Positions 7,288 through 17,771 of a stretch of 21,575 nucleotides of DNA are shown in pieces; positions within the stretch are counted from its first letter, which is position 1, and the number at the start of each line of letters is the position of its first letter. The stretch comes from a virus. The notes under the pieces are model-generated. The model was not told where the DNA came from, searched no databases, and saw only the letters and a list, made by a program, of their open reading frames with translations. The stretch covers positions 4,290-25,864 of IMG/VR virus record IMGVR_UViG_3300030060_005114. One strand, written 5' to 3'. The position numbers and the translations under genes were made by a program.

Positions 7288-10200
7288 CAGAAGTTTCTAC
7301 TTTGGTTGCGCTAAGTAGGCCAACCGCTACGGTAACTAAATCTACAACAACCGCTACATTGGGTAGTGAGACTTTGCCAATTAGCGATACTAGTAATATT
7401 CTAATAGGTATGAAAGTAAGTGGAACTAACATAGAAGATAACACAATAGTTACTGCAATTACAACTAATACTAATATAACTATGAGTAAAGAAGCAAGTG
7501 ATAATGGGGCAACAGGAACATTAACATTTACTAAAACAGCGTTTGATACTCCAACCAATCCCGAACTTTGTGTAAGCACTACCTCTACATCAGTAGATAC
7601 CTTTGGAGTTGTGGTAGCAGAAGAAGGTTCGGGGACTATTACTCTAACTTCTGTCGGTAGAAGCACTTTAGCAAATTGTAACGCTACACAAAATAGTAAT
7701 GTAGTTACTCTATCAAGCGGCAATACCGATTCTTTGTATGTTGGTCAAAGCGTCAATGGAACAGGGTTTACTGGAACACAGGCAAGAATAGAAAGAATAA
7801 TTTCTTCTACTGAATTTGCACTAACAGAAAAAGCAAGTGCCAATGCTACAAATGCAACATATGTTTTAGGATTAGAACATAGAAATTTAGCAGTAACAGA
7901 AGGTAATAGAATAAAATGTTTTAATGATTTTACAAGCACAGGAGTTAGACTTAACAGCATAAATTTAGAAACAACCCATTTGTTTGTTATGATACATTCA
8001 GATGACGAAAGTAAACATCATTTTGCTAAGGTAACAGAACTGTTTGATGACGATGTGACAGAAGATTCATTTGAGTTTAGGCCAAAATTAGGAAATGAAA
8101 TAGGTAAAGATGTAAAGTTTAAACTATTTTCTACTCCTATTTCTAACAGCATTACAGAAGTGGCGGTGGGCTTAGGAATAAAAAGCACTTTATCGAGTTC
8201 TGTTTCTTTGGCAAGACCTTTGTTTTATTTCTTTGATGAAAACTTAGATAAAATAAATGAATTAGACCACAATAAAAAATATAGTTTATTTTACAGCGAG
8301 TTAGATTTTATTAGCGGTGCTACTGACATATTATCGGCAACTAGTTTTTTTACTACATCACCGGATTTTGGCACTGACATAATAGACTATGGCAGACACT
8401 CTTTGAAAACTAGACTAATTGATAATTTAAAAAATCAAGACAATCCCACCACGCACACTAGTAATGAAGGATATACAACATTATTAGATTATACTCCATT
8501 TTCAAGAGATGCTTGTTTTACAAACGCTAGAAGAGATGCAAATGATGAAGTTACTGATTCCGCAAGTCAAGATTATACTGGCCCATACAGATATTTGTCG
8601 TATGGTTTTTCAAAAGACAAAGCGAATATAGCATACAATGTATTAGACCAAATATTGTATGAATCAATGGGAGCAAAGGGAACTTTGGCAGAACTTAAAT
8701 TAGCCGACCCGTTTAGAATACTAGTAAAAAAAATAGGAGACGAAGAATCTCTTAGAATTAGACATCAACTTTTTAGAGGAAATTTCAATGAATTCAAATC
8801 AATAGGGGCAAAAATAACTTCTAATACTGGTGGCAACACTTATGCTACAAATACTAACCATGATTTAGGCAGTTATCTAAATGTTGGGGATGAAGTTAGG
8901 GTTGGCACAAGAATAGTCATAGTTCAAAGTATAGCATCTATTAGTGGTAAAACTCAAAGCATTACTTTTAGAAGTGAAAATAGATTAGAAACTGAATCAA
9001 TATTCACCACAGGCTCTTACACTTTAGCAAATGACAGTATTCTTGAAAGAAGGTCTTACAATAAAAAAGATAAGACACTACTTACAGATTTTCCGCTAGT
9101 GACAAACAGAAACAGCACTTTACACATAAAATTCTTTTCTAAAGAATTTGCGTTTTTACATGCTACTGTATCAGCAGTAGATGTAAATAAAAAATTACTA
9201 ACTCTATCTTTTTCTGATAAAGCATATTTTGATTCGGATGGTAGCACAAGCACAGAAGAGGCTTATCATTCTCAAGGAAATATGTTGGATTATATGTCGG
9301 GCCAATATGCTATTCTTATGGAAAAGATAACAGGTGAAATAGAAAAAATAGAAAATTTCAAAGAAGATGGTTTAACACAAATGCAATTAGTAGGTAGAAG
9401 TAATATCAGAAAATTAATTTCTCCTGTAATTAACAAAAACACCCTGTTTTCACTTGATGCAATTTATTCAACACAAAGCCCTTATAATAAATTAACAACT
9501 TTAGGTGGCTCGGCTTCATGTAATTTTAGTAGTAAAAAAGTTCATTCAGTTAAGGCAGTATATGATGCCGCAACAGTAGGGGATATAATACACATAAAAC
9601 ATTCCACAGGCACTATGTCTTTTGCCGGCAAAGTTGCTTCTAAGGGCGCAAGTTCGGAAACTGCTTCTTTTGTCTTTTTGGATAATACTATCACTAATGT
9701 TACTGTAAGCGATTATGAAGTTGGTCAGCGAGTAGTGCATGTTCCGGTAACATTAGGTTCTTCAATTATTCCCGATGATACTTTTGTAACTGAAATAGAC
9801 ACTAGCGCAAATAAAATAACTTTGAGCCAAAATGCTACTAGTAACACTACTTCTACTGAAACATTAGAAAGGCCGGCTATAACTTTAGAAGATTTTTCAA
9901 GAGCAGAAACTAAAGTATTGCCTTCTAATAATACCACCTTATTCAAAGAATCAAATAAAAATTATATGTTAAATAAAGCCTTAGCAACTAATCCTTTAGT
10001 AGATTCAACCACTAGTCTAAGTGGTGCATCTAACAAGGGTCTATTTTTTAATTCCGGTGTTAAGATTACATCAACAGGAGAGGAAAGTGATAATTTAGTT
10101 GGTAGTAGTGGTAGTGTTCACGAAAACGCTGTTGGTTATCTTATTAGTGATGTGGCTAACATAAAAGATGATTCACACTTTCAAGCAATATTAGAAGATG

Positions 10201-13200
10201 AAGATAGTAATGCAGAATCGTTTGATACTATAAATACACTATTAGATTTTGAAATATTAGAAAATAAATCTTTGGGAGATGGCAGTGGCTCTATTGTAAA
10301 AATAGCACCCTACAACCCTTTGACTTTAGGTAGAGTGGACATAAATTATGCTAACACCCAAACAACCACTTTTTCTAAAACCAATTTAGGCAAAACAACA
10401 ACAGACTTCTCTATCGCTAAAAAGTTCATAGAAGTTGATAGTGAATTTGCATTGTCGGCCTTTAATCACATTAGAGGAGAAAAAAACTTACACAGCAAGC
10501 CGGTATATGTAAACGGAAAATTATTGGGTAAAGTAATACAAGTAGAAAAAAACTACCACATCAGTTTAAGCACAAGTGTAACTAGCGGTTCGGCAACAGC
10601 AACTTTAGACACTACTTCTTTATCAGTCGGTATGGAAATAGAAAATGGAAGTAATGCACATATACCAAATGGAACAACTATCGTATCTATTCAAAGTAAT
10701 ACAAGTTTAACAATGAGTGCTAATGCAACTGGAACTAGTTCCAATAGTGCAACTTTCGTTTTACCGACAACACAAAGTAGGATATATTTAGATAAATCAA
10801 TTGGATATGTTAGTTTAAGTGGAGATGCTAATTCAAATAAAATAATAACAAACTTACCATCTACTGAAAAAATATATGTTGGTATGAAAATAACATCATC
10901 TTCATTTAGTGCTACTGCCACTGTTGAATCCATAGATAGTATTAGTCAAGTAACTATGAGCGAGAATGCTACAGCGAGTGCAGTCGGAGAAACAATGGTG
11001 TTTTATTTACCAAGCGGAACAGTCGTAGATAAATTAGAAGGTCATCATAATCAAGATTCTACTAGAGAAAGTTCAAAACTTACACATGAGTTAAATTTAT
11101 TAAACGCTGGTCACTTACACGGTGCGAAAAATATATCTTTAATTCACCCTAAGTTACAAACAGGCAACACTTACAATAAAACTAGTGTGTTAGATTTTAG
11201 ATTAAAGGGGGCGCAACCATTTCATAGAAGGGTAAACCATAGTGGGGCGAATGCTAGTAACAAAGCACAAAACGCTGGAGGTGCTGATAAATTAGATGAG
11301 TTTGGAACATATCAATCTAATTTTGGTGCATCCATTTATAACTTAATAAATATAGAAAAGGGTAACTACAATAAATCAAAGGCACTTTTATTTGATGATG
11401 TTAATTTACTTTTTTATACGGAAACTCTAAGCAAGATAAAATATTATGCTAGCGCATACAGATATAATGCAGGTTATTATACTGATGGATTCTTACAAAA
11501 TAATATTATAGGAACTGATATTTGCGGTATGAATATTGTTGGACAATCATTAATAGAGACATTTTCCGGTAGTCCGTATATAGAATTTAAATTTGAGAAT
11601 CTTATAGGTGGAGACTCCAATAGCCATTTTCACGATACCGCTAGAATAGGGCAAAAGATAGTTGCGACGGGAATACCGGATAATACCTTTATAGGAAACA
11701 CAATAGGTATGGCATTTGGAAATTCCAATACAACCGGAGAAGTTAGATTAGTAGATTTAGATAACAGTGCTGTAAATGCAACAGCAACTAGTAGTGGTCT
11801 TATAAATGCTAAATTCTTTGAGTTCGATAATAAAAAACTAATAGAGAGTAGAGGTTTTACTAATAGTTTAGGTGATAGATTGTTTGAGCCTAAGACATTA
11901 GAGAGTAAGAGCAAACAACGATATGTGTATAATGGAACAACCACTATTAGTTCATCGGGTGATTTTTTCAAGGAGGGTTTTTCTCCATTTGTGTTATATT
12001 CTCCTAATCCGTTTTTAATTACTCAAACCGTTGGCTCAACAAATGTTAGAAGTCCTTTTCAAATAAAAGATAACTTTATACAAATTGACCCTAAAGTTGC
12101 TAGAATGTTCTTATTCAGTAATAGTGATTTATTACCATATTCTTCTACAAGAAAGGATAGCCTATTAAATAAAAATAAAACCAGACAAATAAACAACTAT
12201 TCTTTATTGTCAATAAATGATACAAGAAAGACTACTCACTCACAACTAAAAGATGATGTTATTGGAACTACTCTTTCAATAACAAACCTAGATACAGATT
12301 ATCAAAATCATCAAATAATTTCAATCAATAAAGAAATAAACTCGCTAAAAAGATTTAGTTTAATGCGACTTACTGAAGTGGTTTATGATTTTTGTTTTAA
12401 TCAATTTGACCCCGAAAATATACCAAGTAAAGAAAAACATATTGGAACTATGAACTATCCTGCTTATACTAGAGAAGCCGTTGAAGATAGTAGTAGTAAC
12501 CACCTTCATATTTTATCAGTAAGTGGTAAAACAATAAGCACCGGTAAGCATCCGAATACTGCCGCCACTGCTAATGGATTAACAGCAGGCGATATTATAG
12601 TAGACAGAGCAGGAAGATATATTGGAGTTGTTGCTTCTGTTGGCACTAATACTATTGTATTACAGGATAATGCACATAAAACCGACCTTGATACTAGTTC
12701 TCAAGCCGACCACTATCAACCTAGACTGAATACTAGAGGAGGAACAACACCCAACGGTTCTTTTATGCCTTTATATTACATCACAATCGAAAGTCAAAAT
12801 GCATCAAGCGACTCTAATCAAGGCGTTGCTTCATTAAGAGGGTATAATACAGATGGCAATTTTACTGAATTAGGAAATATAAATTTGCTTCAAATGGCAA
12901 CCATGAGAGGCATTTCCGGTGGAAGTTATGTTACTGGAACAAGAGGTGATGCAGAAGCAGGTTACGGAACTGATGATTCTAGCGAAGGCGATACTACTTT
13001 TAGTAGTGCAAAAAGCATTACCCAAATGGGAAATGTTACCATAGAAGAGGAGGATGTTAATATAATACTACCCGTAGAGTTAGATTTTAATTCAAAATTG
13101 GGTAGTTTCATTGGTTCGGGTGGCACACAAGGAAATTTAAATTTGTCATTCTTTCATCAACCGTTTCCTGTATTTGCTCATTATGCTCGAATAGGTGATG

Positions 13201-15761
13201 AAGTAGGTTTGGGAGTTTTAGGTAGTAATTCTGCTCGTATGGGTGGTAGTAACTCTACTCTACTATCGAGGTCTATACCTAGAATGCTTCAAAATTTTAT
13301 TCCTATATTTTTAGATAGATATGATATTGATGGCGGTCAAGGGGCTAATGTAGACATAGGAATGGCGGGTAATAAAATAATAAATCATAGAGGATTATAC
13401 TTGAACTCTAGTAGTGCAAACACTGATGAAATAAGAATAGGAGCAGTTATGGGTAGCATAAAAAGCGATAACACATTAATTAATACCGGCTTACATAATA
13501 GAGCATCTTTAAGAGATGAACCTAATTCATTCAACGGCTATAATGATGCGGCTGATGGGGTATTTGCAGGATTCAAGCCAACTTTAAAAATTGATGTGGG
13601 ATACGAAGTTGCCGCTACATTTAATGATACAGCCTCTACTAAAGCGTTTTTTACTGTAACCGAAGGTAATGTTAGTGCTACTAGCACCGCAGGTTTTATT
13701 GGTGATTTTATCAATGATGGAGTAAATGCTGACCTAATTTCCCATTATGTTTATTCACCGACTGGTAAAGTTCCTAAATTTACTAGAACATATCAAGTCG
13801 AAACTTCTGCTAATCCTGACCGAGTTCTTATGAATGCCAATGCTACTAGTGCTGGAACAGAAACGGTTAGGTTGAGTAGGCATTATGTTTGTGAAGAAAC
13901 TGCAACAAATGGAACTACCGTTCATACTTTAGCGTTTAAAGACCATTTAGTAGAAGAAGGAGAAACAATACGAAGTGAATTTGACGGTTATCCTAGAGCA
14001 GACAACCCTTTTTGGTTAAGTTTTGTTGATTTAACAGGATGTTATTTGGTTTCGGAAGAAGGTAATCAATATACTGATGGCGGAGCAGTAGAAGACTTGG
14101 CTACTGCTGGAACTACCGGAGTAGCGGGTTCTCATGGATGGGGTTCAAGTAAAAACCAACGAAGATTTACTATGAATGGAACTACACCGGCAAATATTCT
14201 TTATGTAATTTCACATGAAATAGACACTACCCAACAAGGTAGAACACATATATTAACAGTAAGTGGTAATATGCCTTCTGCCTCTCCTAAATGGGATGGA
14301 GGAGATACTTTTAACAGATTCAAATTCTTTAGAATTATGCAACCTAATCATACTTGTTTTTATAATTTCAGTCCTAAAAAAATAAGATTAAATGAAATGT
14401 CTTCTAAATACACTAAGAAACCAAGACAAGATTCTACTTACGGAAAAATAAATTCTTTTCATTTGAATAACAAACAAACTAATTCTAGGGAACTAGAAGG
14501 AGAAAACGAGGCTGTATTATCTATGTATGTTGTTGTTGATTCCGACTCACAAACAACAGAAGATAACTTAGTTATAACAAATCCAACAAGCATGAGAGGT
14601 AATATTCTTACTGAAACTAATTTTGAAATGAACATAAGTGACGGTGAAAATAACAATTTAACTAATGTAAGAATAGTAGATTCTGGTGATGACATTGGGT
14701 TTTATTTAGAATTAGAAGAACAAAAAGAAATGTTAGGAGTTACCTCTATTTCAGAAACAGCAGAAATAACCATAGAAGAATCTGACAATATAGGAAAGAG
14801 GGCTTTGATAGGTTCTGTTGTTTCAGTATGCAGGGAAGTAGAAGAATTAATTGATGAAATTTTAGAAGAAAATGACATACCCTTTGATTTAGCAAAAGAT
14901 GAAAGTGGTGTTAGGACTAGCCCCTATCCTTATTTTGTTGCTCCTAATTTTAGAGGAGTAGATTTATTTTCAGCAATAAAGTTTTTGATGATTAAAAAGA
15001 ATCAAACCTTGATAGAAAATAATGGAGTATTTGAGATAAAAAATGATGATGACTCTAATTTATTTACGCAAATAATATTTTCTACTGCAAATGATAATAC
15101 AAGAATATACTCTTATAGTAGAGAAAAAAGTAGTTTTGATTTTTATAATGAAATAATAGTATTTGGGAAAAGTCATAAAGCAATAAGAAAAGAACTCAAA
15201 AGCATAAAGAAAAAGGGTAGGAAGACTTTACAAATTTTTGAAAATGAATTGACAACACAACACGATGTTGATGAAAGAGCGTCAGAATTATTAAAAATAC
15301 ACAACGATAATAGTTTTGGTTTAAAACTAACAGTGGGTCATAAAGGTATATCGCAACTTAGAGTTGGAGACATAGTTACTGTAGAAATACCTGAAGAAAA
15401 TATAACTAGAAGTGAGTTTATTGTTTTAGAAATACAACACAATCTTACAGGAACTGTGGACTTGGAACTAGGAAGTTACACCAAAGGCTTAGAAGACCGA
15501 TTTGCTGAATTACAAATAGAGAGCAGGGCAGTAAATAATAAAATAAGAGAGAATGCTTTTGACGATTCTCAAATTAGTTTTGATTTCTTAAATGGTATAA
15601 ATGTAAACACCATAAAAATCTTAGCAAGGAAAAAAACAGTTCCAAGTGGCTCGTTCACTTTGGGAACAAATAGTAGTGACTCGGAAACGCTAAATACAAA
15701 TACCAATGCATTGAATATAGGAGTGACTACATTTACTACACTTTTGGAGGAAGAATTTTGA
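7284..15761 (+). CDS. Giant fused tail fibre / baseplate hub protein (2825 residues)
   Basis: By far the largest gene in the window. The C-terminal part (about 2490-2760) looks like a baseplate hub/tail-tip protein: an unusual 'VSVCREVEELIDEILEEN' helix, a 'FRGVDLFSAIKFLMIKKN' segment typical of hub domains, then FDFYNEIIVFGK and 'LRVGDIVTVEIPEE', the strand pattern of gp27/gpD-type hubs. The N-terminal 2300 residues are beta-rich, with few cysteines. They contain at least five copies of a roughly 60-70 residue module (about 13-83, 124-197, 800-862, 1094-1163, 1174-1245) built as VGM.I....I...T.V..I.S...I.TMS.NAT, and a possible sixth at about 1440-1510. The start has GGAGGT 7 bases upstream and overlaps the LamG gene by 4 bases. 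The protein probably forms the tail tip and side fibres in one chain. Confidence 0.7.
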   Translation: MTEVSTLVALSRPTATVTKSTTTATLGSETLPISDTSNILIGMKVSGTNIEDNTIVTAITTNTNITMSKEASDNGATGTLTFTKTAFDTPTNPELCVSTTSTSVDTFGVVVAEEGSGTITLTSVGRSTLANCNATQNSNVVTLSSGNTDSLYVGQSVNGTGFTGTQARIERIISSTEFALTEKASANATNATYVLGLEHRNLAVTEGNRIKCFNDFTSTGVRLNSINLETTHLFVMIHSDDESKHHFAKVTELFDDDVTEDSFEFRPKLGNEIGKDVKFKLFSTPISNSITEVAVGLGIKSTLSSSVSLARPLFYFFDENLDKINELDHNKKYSLFYSELDFISGATDILSATSFFTTSPDFGTDIIDYGRHSLKTRLIDNLKNQDNPTTHTSNEGYTTLLDYTPFSRDACFTNARRDANDEVTDSASQDYTGPYRYLSYGFSKDKANIAYNVLDQILYESMGAKGTLAELKLADPFRILVKKIGDEESLRIRHQLFRGNFNEFKSIGAKITSNTGGNTYATNTNHDLGSYLNVGDEVRVGTRIVIVQSIASISGKTQSITFRSENRLETESIFTTGSYTLANDSILERRSYNKKDKTLLTDFPLVTNRNSTLHIKFFSKEFAFLHATVSAVDVNKKLLTLSFSDKAYFDSDGSTSTEEAYHSQGNMLDYMSGQYAILMEKITGEIEKIENFKEDGLTQMQLVGRSNIRKLISPVINKNTLFSLDAIYSTQSPYNKLTTLGGSASCNFSSKKVHSVKAVYDAATVGDIIHIKHSTGTMSFAGKVASKGASSETASFVFLDNTITNVTVSDYEVGQRVVHVPVTLGSSIIPDDTFVTEIDTSANKITLSQNATSNTTSTETLERPAITLEDFSRAETKVLPSNNTTLFKESNKNYMLNKALATNPLVDSTTSLSGASNKGLFFNSGVKITSTGEESDNLVGSSGSVHENAVGYLISDVANIKDDSHFQAILEDEDSNAESFDTINTLLDFEILENKSLGDGSGSIVKIAPYNPLTLGRVDINYANTQTTTFSKTNLGKTTTDFSIAKKFIEVDSEFALSAFNHIRGEKNLHSKPVYVNGKLLGKVIQVEKNYHISLSTSVTSGSATATLDTTSLSVGMEIENGSNAHIPNGTTIVSIQSNTSLTMSANATGTSSNSATFVLPTTQSRIYLDKSIGYVSLSGDANSNKIITNLPSTEKIYVGMKITSSSFSATATVESIDSISQVTMSENATASAVGETMVFYLPSGTVVDKLEGHHNQDSTRESSKLTHELNLLNAGHLHGAKNISLIHPKLQTGNTYNKTSVLDFRLKGAQPFHRRVNHSGANASNKAQNAGGADKLDEFGTYQSNFGASIYNLINIEKGNYNKSKALLFDDVNLLFYTETLSKIKYYASAYRYNAGYYTDGFLQNNIIGTDICGMNIVGQSLIETFSGSPYIEFKFENLIGGDSNSHFHDTARIGQKIVATGIPDNTFIGNTIGMAFGNSNTTGEVRLVDLDNSAVNATATSSGLINAKFFEFDNKKLIESRGFTNSLGDRLFEPKTLESKSKQRYVYNGTTTISSSGDFFKEGFSPFVLYSPNPFLITQTVGSTNVRSPFQIKDNFIQIDPKVARMFLFSNSDLLPYSSTRKDSLLNKNKTRQINNYSLLSINDTRKTTHSQLKDDVIGTTLSITNLDTDYQNHQIISINKEINSLKRFSLMRLTEVVYDFCFNQFDPENIPSKEKHIGTMNYPAYTREAVEDSSSNHLHILSVSGKTISTGKHPNTAATANGLTAGDIIVDRAGRYIGVVASVGTNTIVLQDNAHKTDLDTSSQADHYQPRLNTRGGTTPNGSFMPLYYITIESQNASSDSNQGVASLRGYNTDGNFTELGNINLLQMATMRGISGGSYVTGTRGDAEAGYGTDDSSEGDTTFSSAKSITQMGNVTIEEEDVNIILPVELDFNSKLGSFIGSGGTQGNLNLSFFHQPFPVFAHYARIGDEVGLGVLGSNSARMGGSNSTLLSRSIPRMLQNFIPIFLDRYDIDGGQGANVDIGMAGNKIINHRGLYLNSSSANTDEIRIGAVMGSIKSDNTLINTGLHNRASLRDEPNSFNGYNDAADGVFAGFKPTLKIDVGYEVAATFNDTASTKAFFTVTEGNVSATSTAGFIGDFINDGVNADLISHYVYSPTGKVPKFTRTYQVETSANPDRVLMNANATSAGTETVRLSRHYVCEETATNGTTVHTLAFKDHLVEEGETIRSEFDGYPRADNPFWLSFVDLTGCYLVSEEGNQYTDGGAVEDLATAGTTGVAGSHGWGSSKNQRRFTMNGTTPANILYVISHEIDTTQQGRTHILTVSGNMPSASPKWDGGDTFNRFKFFRIMQPNHTCFYNFSPKKIRLNEMSSKYTKKPRQDSTYGKINSFHLNNKQTNSRELEGENEAVLSMYVVVDSDSQTTEDNLVITNPTSMRGNILTETNFEMNISDGENNNLTNVRIVDSGDDIGFYLELEEQKEMLGVTSISETAEITIEESDNIGKRALIGSVVSVCREVEELIDEILEENDIPFDLAKDESGVRTSPYPYFVAPNFRGVDLFSAIKFLMIKKNQTLIENNGVFEIKNDDDSNLFTQIIFSTANDNTRIYSYSREKSSFDFYNEIIVFGKSHKAIRKELKSIKKKGRKTLQIFENELTTQHDVDERASELLKIHNDNSFGLKLTVGHKGISQLRVGDIVTVEIPEENITRSEFIVLEIQHNLTGTVDLELGSYTKGLEDRFAELQIESRAVNNKIRENAFDDSQISFDFLNGINVNTIKILARKKTVPSGSFTLGTNSSDSETLNTNTNALNIGVTTFTTLLEEEF
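10563..10772 (+). repeat. Fibre beta module, copy 4 (protein-level repeat)
   Basis: Encodes residues about 1094-1163 of the giant tail protein. It carries SVGMEI, then TTIVSIQSN and LTMSANATG, the same order as the copy that starts 30 bases downstream. The similarity is in protein, not in long identical DNA, so the duplication is old. Confidence 0.65.
10803..11018 (+). repeat. Fibre beta module, copy 5 (protein-level repeat)
   Basis: Encodes residues about 1174-1245 of the giant tail protein with YVGMKI, then TVESIDSI and VTMSENATA, aligned in order with the preceding copy. The two copies are adjacent, a likely tandem duplication. Such modules are known as strand-rich units in phage fibres. 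Confidence 0.65.
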
Positions 15762-16102
15762 TAACTGAAAAATTACAGAATTTGCTGGCTACGCACTTAG
15801 CAGGATTAGTTAATAACGGTAAGGTTGGTTTAGGAGGTAACTCCACCTTTTCTTCACAGACTGACCTAGATGTTCCACTAGTAGCGGCAACTTCGATAAC
15901 TGCTGTTCAGTCCGATGAAAATGTAGTTCAAATTAAACTAACTATGTCGGGTAGTTCTGCTTCTATGACAGGGCAGGTTATTAGAGAAATAGGAGTTTTT
16001 GATTCGAGTTCTAATATGTTATTTAGGGAAAACTTCGATGGAATCGGGCCATTTTCTTCAACTGATACATTAGAATTTTTTATATTTTTAGAGGTAGAAT
16101 GA
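15758..16102 (+). CDS. Small baseplate / tail-fibre attachment protein
   Basis: A 114-residue beta-rich protein. Its second half reads 'GQVIREIGVFDSSSNMLFRENF' and ends in a hydrophobic strand (LEFFIFLEVE). This 'IrEiGlfd..g.mlaR..f' pattern is typical of small tail proteins and fibre N-termini that attach fibres to the baseplate. It starts at TTG, with the TTGA overlapping the stop of the giant hub gene and GGAGG 7 bases upstream, so the two are probably translationally coupled. Its place between hub and fibre genes supports a linker role. It ends 1 base before the next gene. Confidence 0.6.
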   Translation: MITEKLQNLLATHLAGLVNNGKVGLGGNSTFSSQTDLDVPLVAATSITAVQSDENVVQIKLTMSGSSASMTGQVIREIGVFDSSSNMLFRENFDGIGPFSSTDTLEFFIFLEVE

Positions 16103-16103
16103 T

Positions 16104-17771
16104 ATGACAAGCGAAGCAAATCCGCATTATTTTGCGACGAATACGAAAGATGATACATCAATAGACCAAATAACTGATGCAGTAGATTTTCCACATACAG
16201 GATTAATCAAAGCGTTAAGTTTAGGCATGAAAGGAAACTATGCTGTCAAGGGGTCGGCAACTGATTTTGATATTACACAAAGCGCAACTAGTAGTAGTGT
16301 AGTAGTAGTAAAGTCCGGTAAAATATTCCGTGACGGTGCATTACATACTGTTCCCTCTGACGGAGCAGACACAACTTTTGCTGACACTAGTTTTCAAGCA
16401 ACAGCAAACACTCACCATCTTTTAGTCGCTGACAGTTCTAATGTATTACAAATAAGAAAGCATGGTAGTTCTACTCAAAATGCCATACCTCCTTACGATG
16501 ATGGAGATACTATAATTGCCGTTATTACACATACAAGTGATGGATTTAACGATATGACAGTTCAATACTTAACAACTAGTAAAGTTGCTAATAATGTAAG
16601 TATTGGATATGGAACTTCGGCTTATACTGAAACTGCTAGTATTAGTGGTGCTAGCGGTGGAACAACTATTACTAATAGCGTGGGTGATTTAATAATTGAT
16701 AATACAGACACCAATGACCAAGTAGCAGTAAGGCTAGGAACAGATACTAGTGCTACGGGATTTGAAGTTAGAAACAACTCTGATGTTGTTAAATTTACAG
16801 TGACAGGAGAAGGCAAAGTTGGAATCGGTGAAAGTTCACCCGATACGATGCTACATTTAACAGATTCATCAGGTGGCTCTCCTACTATTAAAATAGAAAA
16901 TACCGGAACTGAAGCAAGCGAAGCAGAAATAATTTTTCAAAGAACGGGAACTGCGGCACAATCTCAAGATATAGGACATATTAAATTTAAGGCTTTAGAT
17001 GATGGAGGGGCTACACATACATATGCTAGCCTATTTGCAGATGCTCAAGACGAAACAGCAGGAACAGAAGATGGAAGATTATTATTTAATGTTGCTAAAG
17101 GGGGAACAGATAATGTTGAAATTTTGCGACTAAGCGGTTCGGAAGGATTTGTTTTCAATGACGCTTCAAAAGATTTGAATTTTAGAATTGAATCTAACGG
17201 TAATGCTAATATTCTATTTGTAGATGGAGGTAATGATAATGTTGGTATTGGAACTAACAGTAATGATGCTAATGCAATATTAACAGTAGAAGGTGCAATA
17301 TCTTTAGATGAAATATCAGCCCCTAGTAATACTGCTGATAGAGGGCAATTATACACTAATGCTGATAATCATTTACATTTTATTAATGGTGCAGGAACGG
17401 ATGTAAAAGTCACAGAAGAAGTTTTCATTGTGGCTTTATCGGATGAAACTACTGATTTAACTACGGGAACTGGTAAAGCAAGTTTTCATATGCCGTTTGC
17501 TATGACTTTAACAGGAGTAAAAGCAAACTGCACAACTGCTCCAGCAGGTGCTACTATTATTGTAGACATTAATGAAGCAGGTTCTACAATACTAAGCACT
17601 AAATTATCTATTGATGCAAGCGAAACTACTTCTGCTACTGCCGCTAGTGCCGCAGTAATCAGCGATACCGCTTTGGCTGACGATGCTTTAATTACTTTTG
17701 ATATAGACCAAGTAGGTTCTTCAACTGCTGGTAAAGGATTAAAAGTCACGCTATATGGTTATAGGGCGTGA
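16104..17771 (+). CDS. Tail fibre protein
   Basis: A 555-residue fibre-like protein. Two copies of the VGIG turn motif common in phage fibres are visible, at residues 237-242 (GKVGIG, followed by SSPDTMLHLTDSSG) and 380-385 (VGIGTN, followed by 'ILTVEGAISLDEI'). Each precedes a 'L.v.g' strand as in trimeric fibre shafts. The N-terminal 150 residues, with VVVKSGKIFRDGALHTVP, resemble a baseplate-binding region. The last 120 residues (from about EEVFIVALSDETTDLTTG) look like a separate beta domain, probably the receptor-binding tip. No C-terminal endosialidase-type chaperone domain is visible. GAGGT lies 8 bases upstream of the ATG. Confidence 0.7.
   Translation: MTSEANPHYFATNTKDDTSIDQITDAVDFPHTGLIKALSLGMKGNYAVKGSATDFDITQSATSSSVVVVKSGKIFRDGALHTVPSDGADTTFADTSFQATANTHHLLVADSSNVLQIRKHGSSTQNAIPPYDDGDTIIAVITHTSDGFNDMTVQYLTTSKVANNVSIGYGTSAYTETASISGASGGTTITNSVGDLIIDNTDTNDQVAVRLGTDTSATGFEVRNNSDVVKFTVTGEGKVGIGESSPDTMLHLTDSSGGSPTIKIENTGTEASEAEIIFQRTGTAAQSQDIGHIKFKALDDGGATHTYASLFADAQDETAGTEDGRLLFNVAKGGTDNVEILRLSGSEGFVFNDASKDLNFRIESNGNANILFVDGGNDNVGIGTNSNDANAILTVEGAISLDEISAPSNTADRGQLYTNADNHLHFINGAGTDVKVTEEVFIVALSDETTDLTTGTGKASFHMPFAMTLTGVKANCTTAPAGATIIVDINEAGSTILSTKLSIDASETTSATAASAAVISDTALADDALITFDIDQVGSSTAGKGLKVTLYGYRA

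Noticed and set aside
7262-7723. Long - strand frame of about 150 codons opposite the start of the giant gene
   Set aside because: Valine/leucine/serine-rich composition typical of the antisense of threonine/asparagine-rich beta repeats; no ribosome binding site; would lie wholly opposite a strongly supported gene.
10563-11018. DNA-level tandem repeat in the giant gene
   Set aside because: Similarity between the two modules is visible in protein only; the bases have diverged, so no nucleotide repeat array is called.
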